DNA from: Psychrobacter urativorans
GTDB lineage: Bacteria > Pseudomonadota > Gammaproteobacteria > Pseudomonadales > Moraxellaceae
Assembly: GCF_904846695.1 (NCBI RefSeq)
Contig: NZ_CAJHBR010000001.1
Span: 310,001-374,000, forward strand
DNA: 64,000 nucleotides
Reading direction: 5' to 3'
Numbering within the stretch: the stretch's first letter is position 1; each line of letters opens with the position of its first letter. Positions 49,570 to 58,671 of this stretch are shown here, in pieces. Below the pieces are notes generated by a model. That model was not told the origin of the DNA, ran no database searches, and saw only the letters and a program-made list of their open reading frames with translations. Made by a program: the position numbers and the translations under genes.

Positions 49570-50598
49570 ATGAACATATTACCAAGTCGTATTTCCTCGA
49601 ATCTTCGTTTAGGTCTATTAACTACAGCATTGGCGGCCACTGCAGCTGGCTCCTTACTGTTGTTTTATCCTACTGCCGAGGCGACGCCGAGTTTGAGCAA
49701 AGATAGCATGGGGATTTTTAATGATATTTACGAGCCCTCAGCAGTGTTCCAGCTTAATGATGGCAGAGTGCTATTGGTCGAAGATGAAGAACATCGAGCG
49801 ATGAATATTTTGACTATATCATCTAATGGGGGCTTAGTTGAGAACAAAGCTGCCAACCTTAGATTGACTGAAGGGTTTGAGCGTAAGCTTGATGATTTAG
49901 AGGGCTTAACGGCTGACCATGAAGGCTTTGTTTATGCAACTACATCGCATTCATTGCGAAAAAATGGCGACCGTGATCCGAATCGCGAGCAGTTACTGCG
50001 TTTTCGAATTAAAGGTGACGATGTTGCTGACATTGCCAGTATTACTACCTTACGTGATGATTTGACTAAATCTAAGGAGCTAGCAGCAGCAATAAAAGCC
50101 GAAACTAACAAAGAGCCTGACTTTAATGAATTGAATATTGAAGGCTTAACTTATAATCATAAGGCTGATGATCTGATGCTTGGCTTGCGTGCGCCACTGG
50201 CAGGGAAGTTAGCTATTGTAGTGTCGATTGCTAATCCAAATGCGGTATTTGATGACCAAGCTGCACCAATATTTGCTAAGCCTATCTTTCTTGACTTAGA
50301 TGGTGGCGGTATTCGCTCATTACATTTTAGTACGGCTCTAAATAAGTATGTCATCGCTAACGAAGTACAAAATGAAAAAGGCAAAGACTACTCTAAGATA
50401 TGGACTTGGAGCGGCAATCCTAAAGAGGCGCCTATCGCCATAGATTTACCTGAGCTGTCGGATATGAAGAACATCGAAGGGATCGACTCTGTCAAAGTGA
50501 ATGGGGTAGCTAAACTACTATTTACCGCCGATGAAGGTGATGAGAAGAAAAATAAACCAGCAAAATATCGATTTATAGATGAAGCTAAGTTTAAATAG
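49570..50598 (+). CDS. Secreted DUF3616-like beta-propeller protein
   Basis: 342 residues. A signal peptide (about 1-39, ending AEA-TPS) precedes one domain spanning nearly the whole chain that aligns, without large gaps by eye, to the C-terminal half of the preceding gene product: YEPSAVFQLNDGRVLLVEDE, LDDLEGLTAD, DPNREQLLRFRI, NIEGLTYN, LMLGLRAPLAGKLAIVV, FLDLDGGGIRSLHF and LLFTADEGDE. The two genes are clearly a duplication in which one copy gained or lost the membrane part. Role unknown; propellers of this type often bind ligands or act on esters. No obvious catalytic residue set can be named. Confidence 0.78.
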   Translation: MNILPSRISSNLRLGLLTTALAATAAGSLLLFYPTAEATPSLSKDSMGIFNDIYEPSAVFQLNDGRVLLVEDEEHRAMNILTISSNGGLVENKAANLRLTEGFERKLDDLEGLTADHEGFVYATTSHSLRKNGDRDPNREQLLRFRIKGDDVADIASITTLRDDLTKSKELAAAIKAETNKEPDFNELNIEGLTYNHKADDLMLGLRAPLAGKLAIVVSIANPNAVFDDQAAPIFAKPIFLDLDGGGIRSLHFSTALNKYVIANEVQNEKGKDYSKIWTWSGNPKEAPIAIDLPELSDMKNIEGIDSVKVNGVAKLLFTADEGDEKKNKPAKYRFIDEAKFK

Positions 50599-50634
50599 CT
50601 GGTTATTGATTGCTAACCGTTATGCAGCAGTAAG

Positions 50635-50726
50635 AAAATAACTATGAAATAGTTATCCAAAAAATAACTGTAAAATAGTTATCTAAAAAGTAGCTGTAAA
50701 ATAGTTATCGAAAAAGTAACCGTTAA
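50635..50726. repeat. 26-bp tandem repeat with internal hairpins (three and a half copies)
   Basis: Units at 50635-50660, 50661-50686 and 50687-50712 plus a partial fourth unit. Each has ATAACT...AGTTAT (or TAGCT variant) arms, so each can fold. It ends 27 bases before the next gene's ATG. Confidence 0.85.
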
Positions 50727-50753
50727 CCCTTAATTCTATAGTGAGCTCCTGTT

Positions 50754-51416
50754 ATGAATTCTGCATCGTTAAAGCCTTTAGCCATTGGCAAAGTTGTCTG
50801 TGTTGGTCGTAATTATGTGGCTCATGCACGTGAATTGGGTAATGAAGTGCCTAGTACACCGCTATTATTTATGAAGCCGGCCTCTGCTATCGTGACTATT
50901 AGTAATACCGCTACTGCTAATAAAATTGTCCGGCCTGATACTAGCCGTTACGGCGAAACTCATTACGAGGCAGAATTATGTATTCAGTTAACGGCTGACT
51001 TGTGTGCTGCGACGGTTGAGCAAGCGCAGCAAGCGGTTGGTAATGTGACTTTAGGGCTGGATTTGACCTTGCGTGATTTGCAAAGTGAATTAAAGGATAA
51101 AGGCCAGCCGTGGGAGCGTGCTAAATGCTTCGACGGGTCTTGTGTACTCGCAGACTGGATTGATGCGCGAGCGTTTGGCGACTTAACTGCAGTACATTAT
51201 CAGCTGTATATCAATGATGAGCTCAAGCAAGACGGTGATAGCGCTTTGATGCTATTTTCAGTATATGAATTGCTGGCGGACATTAGCCACGCTTTTAGTC
51301 TGCAAGCCGGTGATGTCATCATGACGGGTACACCAAGTGGTGTTGGTATATTGCAGGCTGGTGATGAGCTAAAGCTGATTTTAGCTGGGCATCAGTGGCA
51401 AGCGCAAGTACAATAA
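50754..51416 (+). CDS. Fumarylacetoacetate hydrolase family protein (YcgM-like)
   Basis: 220 residues, the size of the short FAH-family enzymes (YcgM/acylpyruvase type). Seen: VCVGRNYVAHARELGNEVPS at the N-terminus, metal-binding acids in THYEAELCIQL, WERAKCFDGSC, and GDVIMTGTPSGVGILQAGD at the end. Such enzymes cleave acylpyruvates or decarboxylate oxaloacetate. No aromatic degradation genes are nearby, so a general role is likely. The start lacks a strong ribosome site (TGAGCTCCTGTT). Confidence 0.9.
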   Translation: MNSASLKPLAIGKVVCVGRNYVAHARELGNEVPSTPLLFMKPASAIVTISNTATANKIVRPDTSRYGETHYEAELCIQLTADLCAATVEQAQQAVGNVTLGLDLTLRDLQSELKDKGQPWERAKCFDGSCVLADWIDARAFGDLTAVHYQLYINDELKQDGDSALMLFSVYELLADISHAFSLQAGDVIMTGTPSGVGILQAGDELKLILAGHQWQAQVQ

Positions 51417-51462
51417 ATTCTCTTCATAGGCAATTATCCGCATAAAATTCGTTGTATCGAAT

Positions 51463-51488
51463 CCTAGGTTTTTGCCTAGGGTTTTTTG
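51463..51488 (+). terminator. Terminator of the FAH-family gene
   Basis: CCTAGG pairs with CCTAGG around TTTTTG, followed by GTTTTTTG; 46 bases after the stop codon. Confidence 0.85.
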
Positions 51489-51658
51489 TTATATGACTTA
51501 TAGTTTATCGCTAAGCTAAATAGGCTGAGCCAGTGGCAAAAATTATCAATTGATTAGCCTATTAATGACAAAATTACTTAAGAGTCAAATCATCTTCTTT
51601 TGTTTAGTAAATTTAAAGGCTAAGATGATCCCATCTTTATCATAGAATACATAGAACT

Positions 51659-53137
51659 ATGCCCAGTCCAGAGTCATTCGTGACCTTTTATGATCTCTCC
51701 AGCTCTGATATCAGTGCAAAACCTGATGTCGACACCGCTACTAATTTAAATACTGACAAATATCCCCCGAGCGATGTGTATGAGCAGTTAGCCGATCTTG
51801 ACTACATTCATGTCGATCGTCCAACGACAGAGGATAGAGACCCGCTAGGCCATCAGGGACCTACTTCTTTGAGTGATGTGTTCGAGGGATTGGCTCAGTT
51901 GGCTACTATGGGTGTAGTTGAAATCACTGATATTGTAGAAGCGATTCATCGGGAAGTTATCTTACGACCTATTGGTCGCTTTAATGAAGGTAACTTGAGC
52001 AAGTGGCAGCGTGGTATCACTGGCCGTATTTACGGTACCGTACGCTATATTACCTCAGTGGTTGGTAATAACTTGACTACTGGGTTATGGCTATACAACA
52101 ACATGACTAAGCAAAAAAACATCCAACGGCTTCCTAGAAGTCTGAGACGGCTAGTTAATATCCTAAACGGAGTAATGGGGGATCATTTAGTCACTCACAA
52201 AAACCCTCTCGCTATTCCTATGGATCTGTATGATAGTAAGAATTATCTGCAGCGCGAAACCCTGTCAGGTCGAGTGATTATTCTCTGTCATGGACTGTGT
52301 ATGAGTCACTTAAGTTGGAACGTTGCTCATAATAATAGTCTAGGTGAAGCGCTCATAGCCAGTCAGCCCAACGCTACTATCTTATACCTTAACTATAATA
52401 CTGGACGTCGTATCTCTAGTAATGGGCGCAGTTTCTCTAACATGCTACAGAATTTGGTCGATGATAATCCTGATATCTCACAAATTGATTTGATCGGGCA
52501 TAGTATGGGCGGATTGGTTGCTCGTAGTGCGCTGTTTTATGGTAAAGAACAAGGTAATCACTGGGTACAGCGAGTGGGTAATCTAGTCACTTTGGGCTCA
52601 CCGCATCATGGCGCAAGCTTAGAGCGCATTGGGGTTTTTGTGCAGGACATGATCGGTAAGCTACCTTTTGCTGGATCCTTAGCTAAGCTGGGCGATTTAC
52701 GCAGTGCTGGTATCCTGGATTTACGCTATGGTAGCGTTCGTGATGCCGACTGGAATTCGTTACCCGGTCGCAGTGTGTTGCCGCAAGAGTTTCGTCATCC
52801 TGCACGCCTGCCTTTACACGTGCGCAGCTATTTTGTAGCAGGTACTTTAGTCGAGGGCCACTACGATTCTAAAGCTGCAAGCCTATTAGGTGATGGCTTA
52901 GTAACCGTAGAATCGGCCTTAGGTGAGGATGCTGGTGAACATACCTTGATCGTGCCAGAAGTTCACAAAGCTATCTTCTATGGAGTGAGCCATTATAATT
53001 TGATCTACAATCAACGCGTCCATGAGCAAGTCGCTATTTGGCTATTAGATAATGGTCAAAGCGATCTCAATCAGATGTATCAGGCGCTAAGAACTCGTAT
53101 CTACTCTTATCCTAATGATTTAGATGTGGTGGTTTAG
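51659..53137 (+). CDS. Alpha/beta hydrolase (lipase/esterase-like)
   Basis: 492 residues. The catalytic part has the oxyanion segment IILCHGLCMSHLSWN (near 210-222) and the nucleophile elbow LIGHSMGGLVARSALF (Ser near 281), followed by VTLGSPHHGASLERIG, the pattern of PGAP1-like/triacylglycerol lipase families. DGLVTVESALG near 415 and HKAIFYGVSHYN near 440 give the likely Asp and His of the triad. The first 200 residues contain no recognised domain and no signal peptide. Codon use is normal. The stop codon sits in the first unit of a 17-bp tandem repeat. Confidence 0.85.
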   Translation: MPSPESFVTFYDLSSSDISAKPDVDTATNLNTDKYPPSDVYEQLADLDYIHVDRPTTEDRDPLGHQGPTSLSDVFEGLAQLATMGVVEITDIVEAIHREVILRPIGRFNEGNLSKWQRGITGRIYGTVRYITSVVGNNLTTGLWLYNNMTKQKNIQRLPRSLRRLVNILNGVMGDHLVTHKNPLAIPMDLYDSKNYLQRETLSGRVIILCHGLCMSHLSWNVAHNNSLGEALIASQPNATILYLNYNTGRRISSNGRSFSNMLQNLVDDNPDISQIDLIGHSMGGLVARSALFYGKEQGNHWVQRVGNLVTLGSPHHGASLERIGVFVQDMIGKLPFAGSLAKLGDLRSAGILDLRYGSVRDADWNSLPGRSVLPQEFRHPARLPLHVRSYFVAGTLVEGHYDSKAASLLGDGLVTVESALGEDAGEHTLIVPEVHKAIFYGVSHYNLIYNQRVHEQVAIWLLDNGQSDLNQMYQALRTRIYSYPNDLDVVV

Positions 53138-53213
53138 ACAGAGTAGTGGTTTAGCTAGAGTAGTGATTTAGCTAGAGTAGTGATTTAGATAAGGTATTAA
53201 TTTAACTAGAGTA
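53129..53213. repeat. 17-bp tandem repeat, five copies, across the lipase stop codon
   Basis: Units of GTGGTTTAGCTAGAGTA type at 53129-53145, 53146-53162, 53163-53179, 53180-53196 and 53197-53213, with increasing divergence toward the right. Confidence 0.88.
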
Positions 53214-53320
53214 GTCTTTAACGTCTAGATTATTTTTAAAAAGTGCGGTGCTTAGCAGAAGATAAGTTAGCAAGCCACTTATTAGTTGATAAAGGATTTA
53301 CCTACTAGGCAGAGGTAATT

Positions 53321-54574
53321 ATGATAATTATTAATAGAGCAACCGTTAATAAAATCAGCATTAACAAAGTAACTAGTAGAGCCATGATGATGGCGGTGCT
53401 ATTGTTAGTACAGATTGGCTGTCAAGCCCAGCAGGGTCGCAGTGCTGATGATCAACAAGCTATTAACGATAACCAAGCTATTAGTGATTCTAAGCAAGCT
53501 ATCAATGATCCTAAGCAAGCTATTAATAACCCTAAGCAAGCTGCCAGTATAAATACTAGTCGGCTAGGATCTTGGTCTGCTGAGCAATTCGACCAAGATA
53601 ACAAGCCTTTGTCAGTGCTTTCTCTGGATATAAGGCAGTTAAGCACTACGCATATTGCTGGCAGCTACTGCTACGTTAGTAGCTATGGTAGAAAAATAGA
53701 TTGTGATAATGATTTTGTTGGTAATAGACAGCAGGATGATAAATACTTAATCAGTTTTAATAGCTCTTTTGATAATATCAAAGTAACTGCTAGCTTAAAA
53801 TTCGACAATAATAGTTTAGTTTGGCAGTTATTAGACTATCCTAAAGAGATGACAGTGGCGCTGCCAAAAGATAGAGTTTTGACTAAGAATAGTGAGGTTG
53901 TGGCTACAGAATATACGGTCATAAACGAGCGAGCCTTTATCTATGAGAATAAGTCAAAATCTGCTAAGACGGCTGCTTATTTTATAAAAGGTGACACCAT
54001 TAAGCCGCTACGAGTTGAGGATAACTGGCTATACGTAAGCTATAAAAATAATACTAAATTGGGGTGGTTGTTAGTCGAGGATTTGACAGACAACCCCCGA
54101 AAAGTTGCAGCAACCAAAGCTGATCTTTTTCCCTCTGGCTTTAAGTTAACTAAAGATGGTGTTACTAATATTTTTATCAATCAGCCTTATGATGAGCAAT
54201 TATTTGTAGAAATCGCTGATAGTAGAAACCCCGAAGTAGATTATTGCTTCTTTGCCAAAGCCAAAAATCATCCTGAGAGCTTGTTAGATTTATATATTAT
54301 CGATAATAAGGTAGCGGCTATTTATGTTGGTGACTCAGGCTTTAAATCCTATACAGGAATAAAAGTGGGCGATGCAGAGCAGAAGGTATATGCCAAACAT
54401 GCCAATCAGAGTCCTGAGGTGTATCCAAATAGTTATACTGGTCAACCTGTCATTATCTATTGGAATGATGATGGCAGCAAAATAGGTACGCTGTACGAAA
54501 TTGATCAAGGTAGAGTGCAGGATATAAGAGTAGGTTATGATGAGGAGTTAAAGGCAGCAGAGGGCTGTTCTTAG
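53321..54574 (+). CDS. Repeat-containing lipoprotein with SH3-like domain
   Basis: 417 residues. A signal with positively charged start and lipobox VQIGC (Cys about 34) leads to five imperfect 6-8 residue repeats (QAINDN, QAISDSK, QAINDPK, QAINNPK, QAA). Then comes a beta-rich region, a probable SH3-like segment near 200-265 (ERAFIYENKSKSAKTAAYF and WLYVSYKNNTKLGWLLVEDL), and a C-terminal region with KVGDAEQKVYAKHANQ. Cys pairs (CYVSSYGRKIDC; CFFAKA and final CS) may form disulfides. Unknown role, likely envelope. The SD before ATG 53321 is weak (AGAGGTAATT). Confidence 0.72.
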   Translation: MIIINRATVNKISINKVTSRAMMMAVLLLVQIGCQAQQGRSADDQQAINDNQAISDSKQAINDPKQAINNPKQAASINTSRLGSWSAEQFDQDNKPLSVLSLDIRQLSTTHIAGSYCYVSSYGRKIDCDNDFVGNRQQDDKYLISFNSSFDNIKVTASLKFDNNSLVWQLLDYPKEMTVALPKDRVLTKNSEVVATEYTVINERAFIYENKSKSAKTAAYFIKGDTIKPLRVEDNWLYVSYKNNTKLGWLLVEDLTDNPRKVAATKADLFPSGFKLTKDGVTNIFINQPYDEQLFVEIADSRNPEVDYCFFAKAKNHPESLLDLYIIDNKVAAIYVGDSGFKSYTGIKVGDAEQKVYAKHANQSPEVYPNSYTGQPVIIYWNDDGSKIGTLYEIDQGRVQDIRVGYDEELKAAEGCS

Positions 54575-54656
54575 GAATACTAAACTGTTTAAACATTCCT
54601 CATAGCTAAAATCTTAAGCCAGCTTGTAAACTAGCAGTTTCTATAAGTTCTCAACG

Positions 54657-54691
54657 AAAAAACCCTCAAGCAGCAAACTTGAGGGTTTTTT
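54657..54691. terminator. Bidirectional terminator between the repeat lipoprotein and hslO
   Basis: AAAAAACCCTCAAG pairs with CTTGAGGGTTTTTT around CAGCAAA, serving both convergent genes. Confidence 0.93.
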
Positions 54692-54729
54692 ATTAGCTAA
54701 TAAAAAATTTTGAGAGCGATTAACTCATC

Positions 54730-55677
54730 CTATTCAACAAAAATACTAGCTACGTCATCTTTATCGAACCGATAAATCTCGCCACAAAAGCCACAGTCCA
54801 TCTCAAATTGTCCGCCTTGTTCATCACAGATATCGAGCATTTCATCTTGACCGATTTGCAATATAGCTGTTTCACATTTTTCTCTAGAACAAGTACAGCC
54901 AAACGTTAGCGCTTTGGCTTCTGGTAATACTACCTCTTCTTCATTATACAAGCGATAGAGCAGTTCAGTAGCCGGTAATGAGGTTAACTCGGCAGGCTTA
55001 ATAGTACGAGTTAGTACTGATAAACGTGGCCATAAATCGGTATCGACTTTTTCTTGTTCATCATCATCACGACGTGGCAACAGCTGTACTAAGATACCAC
55101 CTGCTTGCAAGCCATCAGAAGCCAAGTTAATCAAAGTTGGAATCTGCGCTGATTGTTTTTGGTAATGGGCTAGGCAGTCGGCTAAATTATCATGACTACG
55201 CTCGACAATACCTTGGTATGATTCCCCTTTTTCAGGCTGAATATTAATAAATAATACCCCTTCGCCAGCCGCGCCAAGCTCTGCAAAAGCTTGGTTAGCA
55301 GTAGTCATAATATCCCAAGCGTGCCGTTGTTCATCACTATCTGCTTTCCAGCTGGCAAGACCACGGATAACACCGTTTTGATCACATTCTGCCATCGCCC
55401 AATTGAGCAAGCTGTCGCTGTCTGAAGATTGTAATTGAATGGATAAGCGCCCGTCAATTTTGACTGTGCTTATCAATAGGCTAGCTGCCGTGAGCATCTC
55501 GCCTAATAAGCGCTTGATGGCTTCAGGGTAGGGCTTTTGTGCGATAGTATTGGCATAACTACGTGATAAACGTACTACATCGCCACGCACTGGTGAGTCT
55601 TGGATAAAAAAGCGTTGACGCACATCGTTATCAGTGCCAATAGCATCGGTTGTCGAAGTTTGCATATCTTGAGTCAT
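54730..55677 (-). CDS. hslO: Redox-activated chaperone Hsp33
   Basis: 315 residues. The N-terminal chaperone domain precedes a zinc switch of four cysteines near the C-terminus in two pairs: FGCTCSREKCETAI and EMDCGFCGEIYRFD, the C-x-C and C-x-x-C order of Hsp33. Oxidative stress releases zinc and turns it into a holdase in the cytoplasm. Length is slightly above the 290-295 of E. coli. Monocistronic, sharing a terminator with the gene opposite. Confidence 0.94.
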   Translation of the reverse strand: MTQDMQTSTTDAIGTDNDVRQRFFIQDSPVRGDVVRLSRSYANTIAQKPYPEAIKRLLGEMLTAASLLISTVKIDGRLSIQLQSSDSDSLLNWAMAECDQNGVIRGLASWKADSDEQRHAWDIMTTANQAFAELGAAGEGVLFINIQPEKGESYQGIVERSHDNLADCLAHYQKQSAQIPTLINLASDGLQAGGILVQLLPRRDDDEQEKVDTDLWPRLSVLTRTIKPAELTSLPATELLYRLYNEEEVVLPEAKALTFGCTCSREKCETAILQIGQDEMLDICDEQGGQFEMDCGFCGEIYRFDKDDVASIFVE

Positions 55678-56055
55678 AAGTCATTTATTGTATTGAGAAG
55701 TTGTGGTCTTTATGGGGATTATTGCTGATTTATCAACGATAACTACCCTTTGATCATCTAAAAAATAACCTTCATTAACGTTAAAATCTAATATAAGAGC
55801 ACTAGTAAAAAATAGGGGCTAGCGTTTATAGGCTAGTTAAAAATAAAACCTTAGTAAGAGTCTGATGATGAATATAGCAAAGGCTCAAAAAATATTACTA
55901 ACCCATGCAAAATTGTTGTACAGTAACATAAAGTTGCATTATGATAATTAACAGTAACAGCAGAGAGGTAATTGCTGAGCTGGATTTTTTTAATGGATGA
56001 TTTTTTTGTTTTTAATGAGTTTTAACTTTAATAATGTGATAAAAGGATGTATCTC
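55678..56055. other. Divergent promoter region of hslO and gltI
   Basis: 378 AT-rich bases; contains the candidate promoter at 55916-55945 and no gene. Confidence 0.45.
55916..55945 (+). promoter_or_regulatory. Candidate sigma-70 promoter of the glt operon
   Basis: TTGTAC (55916-55921) and TATGAT (55940-55945) with an 18-base spacer, about 110 bases upstream of the gltI start. Confidence 0.4.
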
Positions 56056-57021
56056 ATGACTTATTCAATTGCAAAACCTTTAACGGTTGCTGTTTTTATG
56101 GCTCTAGGGTTGGCTGGCTGTAACAACAGTAGCCAAACCGCTACTGAAGACAAACCTGTTGACGCTGCAGCAAATACTAATGGTACTCTTCAGAAAATCA
56201 AAGAGTCAGGCACTATCGTCGTTGGTTATCGCGATTCTTCTATTCCCTTTTCGTATATTGCCGATGACCCTAAGCAGCCGATGGGTTACGCCCACGATTT
56301 AGAAATGAAAATCGTTGAGGCCGTTAAAGAAAACCTCAATATGCCAGATTTGAAAGTTCGCTATAACCTGATTACTTCACAAACCCGTATTCCTTTAGTG
56401 CAAAACGGTACTGTTGATTTTGAGTGTGGTTCAACGACTAATAACGTCGAGCGTCAAGAGCAAGTTGCTTTCTCGAATGGCTTCTTTGAGATTGGTACTC
56501 GTCTATTGACTAAAGTTGATTCAGGTATCAAAGATTTTGCAGACTTAAAAGGTAAGAGACTAGTTACTACTGCTGGTACTACTTCAGAGCGTTATATCCG
56601 TCAGTATAATGATGAGAAAAAACTAGGTGCTGATATTATCTCAGCTAAAGATCATGGCGAAGGCTTCTTGATGTTAGAGAATGGTCGTGCTGATGCCTTT
56701 ATGATGGATGATGTCCTACTAGCTGGCGAAAAAGCCAAAGCTAAAAACCCTGATGAGTGGGTAATTGTTGGTACGCCGCAATCATTTGAGATTTATGGTT
56801 GTATGATGCGTAAAGGCGATCCTGAATTCAAAACAGTAGTGAATGACGCGCTAAATAAAACCTTTAGCTCAGGCGAAATCACTAGCATCTATGACAAATG
56901 GTTCTTAAACCCAATTCCACCAAAGAACGTTAACCTTAAGTTTGAGATGTCAGATAACTTAAAGGCCCTTATCGCTAATCCGCATGACAGTGATCAGCCA
57001 AAAGCAGCTGTGGCACAATAA
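56056..57021 (+). CDS. gltI: Glutamate/aspartate ABC importer, substrate-binding lipoprotein
   Basis: About 321 residues. Lipobox LAGC (Cys about 22) after MTYSIAKPLTVAVFMALG. Family 3 binding fold of the GltI/DEBP type: TLQKIKESGTIVVGYRDSSI, PFSYIADDPKQPMGYAHDL, SQTRIPLVQNGTVDFECGST, TTAGTTSERYIRQY, NGRADAFMMDDVLLAGEKA and IYDKWFLNPIPPKNVNL. ATG 56056 is chosen because AAAGG lies 9 bases upstream; ATG 56047 directly touches that site. First gene of gltIJKL. Confidence 0.95.
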   Translation: MTYSIAKPLTVAVFMALGLAGCNNSSQTATEDKPVDAAANTNGTLQKIKESGTIVVGYRDSSIPFSYIADDPKQPMGYAHDLEMKIVEAVKENLNMPDLKVRYNLITSQTRIPLVQNGTVDFECGSTTNNVERQEQVAFSNGFFEIGTRLLTKVDSGIKDFADLKGKRLVTTAGTTSERYIRQYNDEKKLGADIISAKDHGEGFLMLENGRADAFMMDDVLLAGEKAKAKNPDEWVIVGTPQSFEIYGCMMRKGDPEFKTVVNDALNKTFSSGEITSIYDKWFLNPIPPKNVNLKFEMSDNLKALIANPHDSDQPKAAVAQ

Positions 57022-57120
57022 CGAGTATTTCTCCCTCACTATAGCCAGTACTCAAGTTCGGTTTAGCCACAAGCTAAGCCTAGCTTGAGTATCCATTGTT
57101 CGCTGCTCGGAGAGATCACC

Positions 57121-57867
57121 ATGAATTATAGCTGGAACTGGGGTGTGTTGTTTGAACATACCGGTATCGGTAATGAGCTGTACTTACATTGGATGATTAC
57201 TGGTGTGGGTTGGCTATTGCTGATCGGTAGTATTGCTTGGGCCATTGCTATGGTCATCGGTACTATCTTCGGTATTATGCGCACTTTACCTAATAAGACG
57301 GCGCGTAGCATCGGTACTGCATATGTGACCTTTTTCCGTAATATACCTTTGCTTGTGCAGTTATTCTTTTGGTTTTATGTTGCCCCAGGTTGGCTAACCC
57401 CCTCACTGCAAGAGTGGTGGTTTAGAGACTTGTCACCGAATACCTCAGCCATGCTCTCAGCGAGTATTGGTTTAGGTCTATTTACCGCTGCACGTATCGT
57501 TGAACAAGTACGTACTGGTATTGAGTCGCTACCTGAAGGCCAAATAAATGCCGCTTACGCCTTAGGCTTTACTATTCCGCAAGCTTATAAAGAAGTGTTA
57601 CTACCGCAAGCTTTTCGCGTCATCCTTCCACCGCTAAGCTCTGAGCTCACTAACTGCTTTAAGAATGCTTCAGTGGCCTCACTAGTGGGGGTAATGGAGC
57701 TGATTAGCCAAACCAAAACCATCAGTGAATATACCCAAAACAGCCTCGAGATCTATACTTACGCTACTATTATCTACTTAGTATTTAACTTATCGCTAAT
57801 TGCTATCATGGGCTTAATTGAGCGCAAACTGCGCGTACCTGGGCTTATTGCAGGAGGTCAAAAATGA
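57121..57867 (+). CDS. gltJ: Glutamate/aspartate ABC importer, permease
   Basis: 248 residues from ATG 57121, with GGAGAG 6 bases upstream; 12 extra codons from an upstream ATG-like start are not needed. Five hydrophobic segments; VTFFRNIPLLVQLFFWFYV near 75, and the EAA loop LPEGQINAAYALGFTIPQAY then LLPQAFRVILPPL. The stop overlaps the start of gltK (ATGA), giving coupled translation. Confidence 0.94.
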   Translation: MNYSWNWGVLFEHTGIGNELYLHWMITGVGWLLLIGSIAWAIAMVIGTIFGIMRTLPNKTARSIGTAYVTFFRNIPLLVQLFFWFYVAPGWLTPSLQEWWFRDLSPNTSAMLSASIGLGLFTAARIVEQVRTGIESLPEGQINAAYALGFTIPQAYKEVLLPQAFRVILPPLSSELTNCFKNASVASLVGVMELISQTKTISEYTQNSLEIYTYATIIYLVFNLSLIAIMGLIERKLRVPGLIAGGQK

Positions 57868-58535
57868 GTATGATGACCGAACTTGCCACAGCTTATCCCG
57901 GTTTAATGGGCGGTATGATTACCACCATGAAAGTGCTGTTTATGGCCATTATTGGCGGTATCAGTTTAGGGACCTTATTAGCTCTAATGCGTTTGTCGGG
58001 TATTAAAGCGCTGGAGATTCCTGCTAAGTTATACGTTAACTACTTTCGGTCGGTACCCTTACTCCTAGTTCTATTATGGTTTTATTTTGCCGTACCGATG
58101 ATTTATTTTTGGATAGCGGGTAAGTATCTGCAACTAGATGCCGCCTTCGCTTCTTGTGTTGTCGCCTTTATGATGTTTGAGGCCGCTTACTTCTCTGAAG
58201 TAGTACGTGCCGGTATTCAGTCTATTGGTAGTGGGCAAGTTAATGCGGCCAAAGCCTTAGGTATGACTTACGGTCAGACTATGCGCTTAGTCATTCTGCC
58301 ACAAGCCTTTCGTAAGATGCTGCCATTGATTTTGCAGCAATGTATTATTCTATTCCAAGATACCACTTTAGTATTTGCTATTGGGCTAACCGACTTCTTC
58401 CGAGCAGCTTATGTACGTGGCGAGTTAATGGGCTTATTAACCCCTTATATTCTGGGAGCAGGCGCCATCTACTTCATTATCAGTTTGGGAGCTTCTATTG
58501 GCGTCCAGCAAGTACAAAAACGTTTGAGGTTTTAG
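57864..58535 (+). CDS. gltK: Glutamate/aspartate ABC importer, permease
   Basis: 223 residues; partner of GltJ. Shows VNYFRSVPLLLVLLWFYFAV near 58-77 and the EAA loop IGSGQVNAAKALGMTYGQTM then LPQAFRKMLPLILQQ. AGGAGG is 7 bases before the ATG at the end of gltJ. The two permeases form the channel. Confidence 0.94.
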   Translation: MSMMTELATAYPGLMGGMITTMKVLFMAIIGGISLGTLLALMRLSGIKALEIPAKLYVNYFRSVPLLLVLLWFYFAVPMIYFWIAGKYLQLDAAFASCVVAFMMFEAAYFSEVVRAGIQSIGSGQVNAAKALGMTYGQTMRLVILPQAFRKMLPLILQQCIILFQDTTLVFAIGLTDFFRAAYVRGELMGLLTPYILGAGAIYFIISLGASIGVQQVQKRLRF

Positions 58536-58671
58536 GAATAGATTTCAAATATAGGCTTCAAAGATAAGTTTTAGTAATGGACTGTAAGTTTTTAAGCCTA
58601 AATAACAATGTTAATGAGCGCTTATTAAGCTCAAGACCATTATCTATGAATGTATAAGTTGGGAGACAGTA

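Noticed and set aside
50635..50726. 26-bp repeats as CRISPR
   Set aside because: Units adjoin directly without unique spacers; a simple tandem array.
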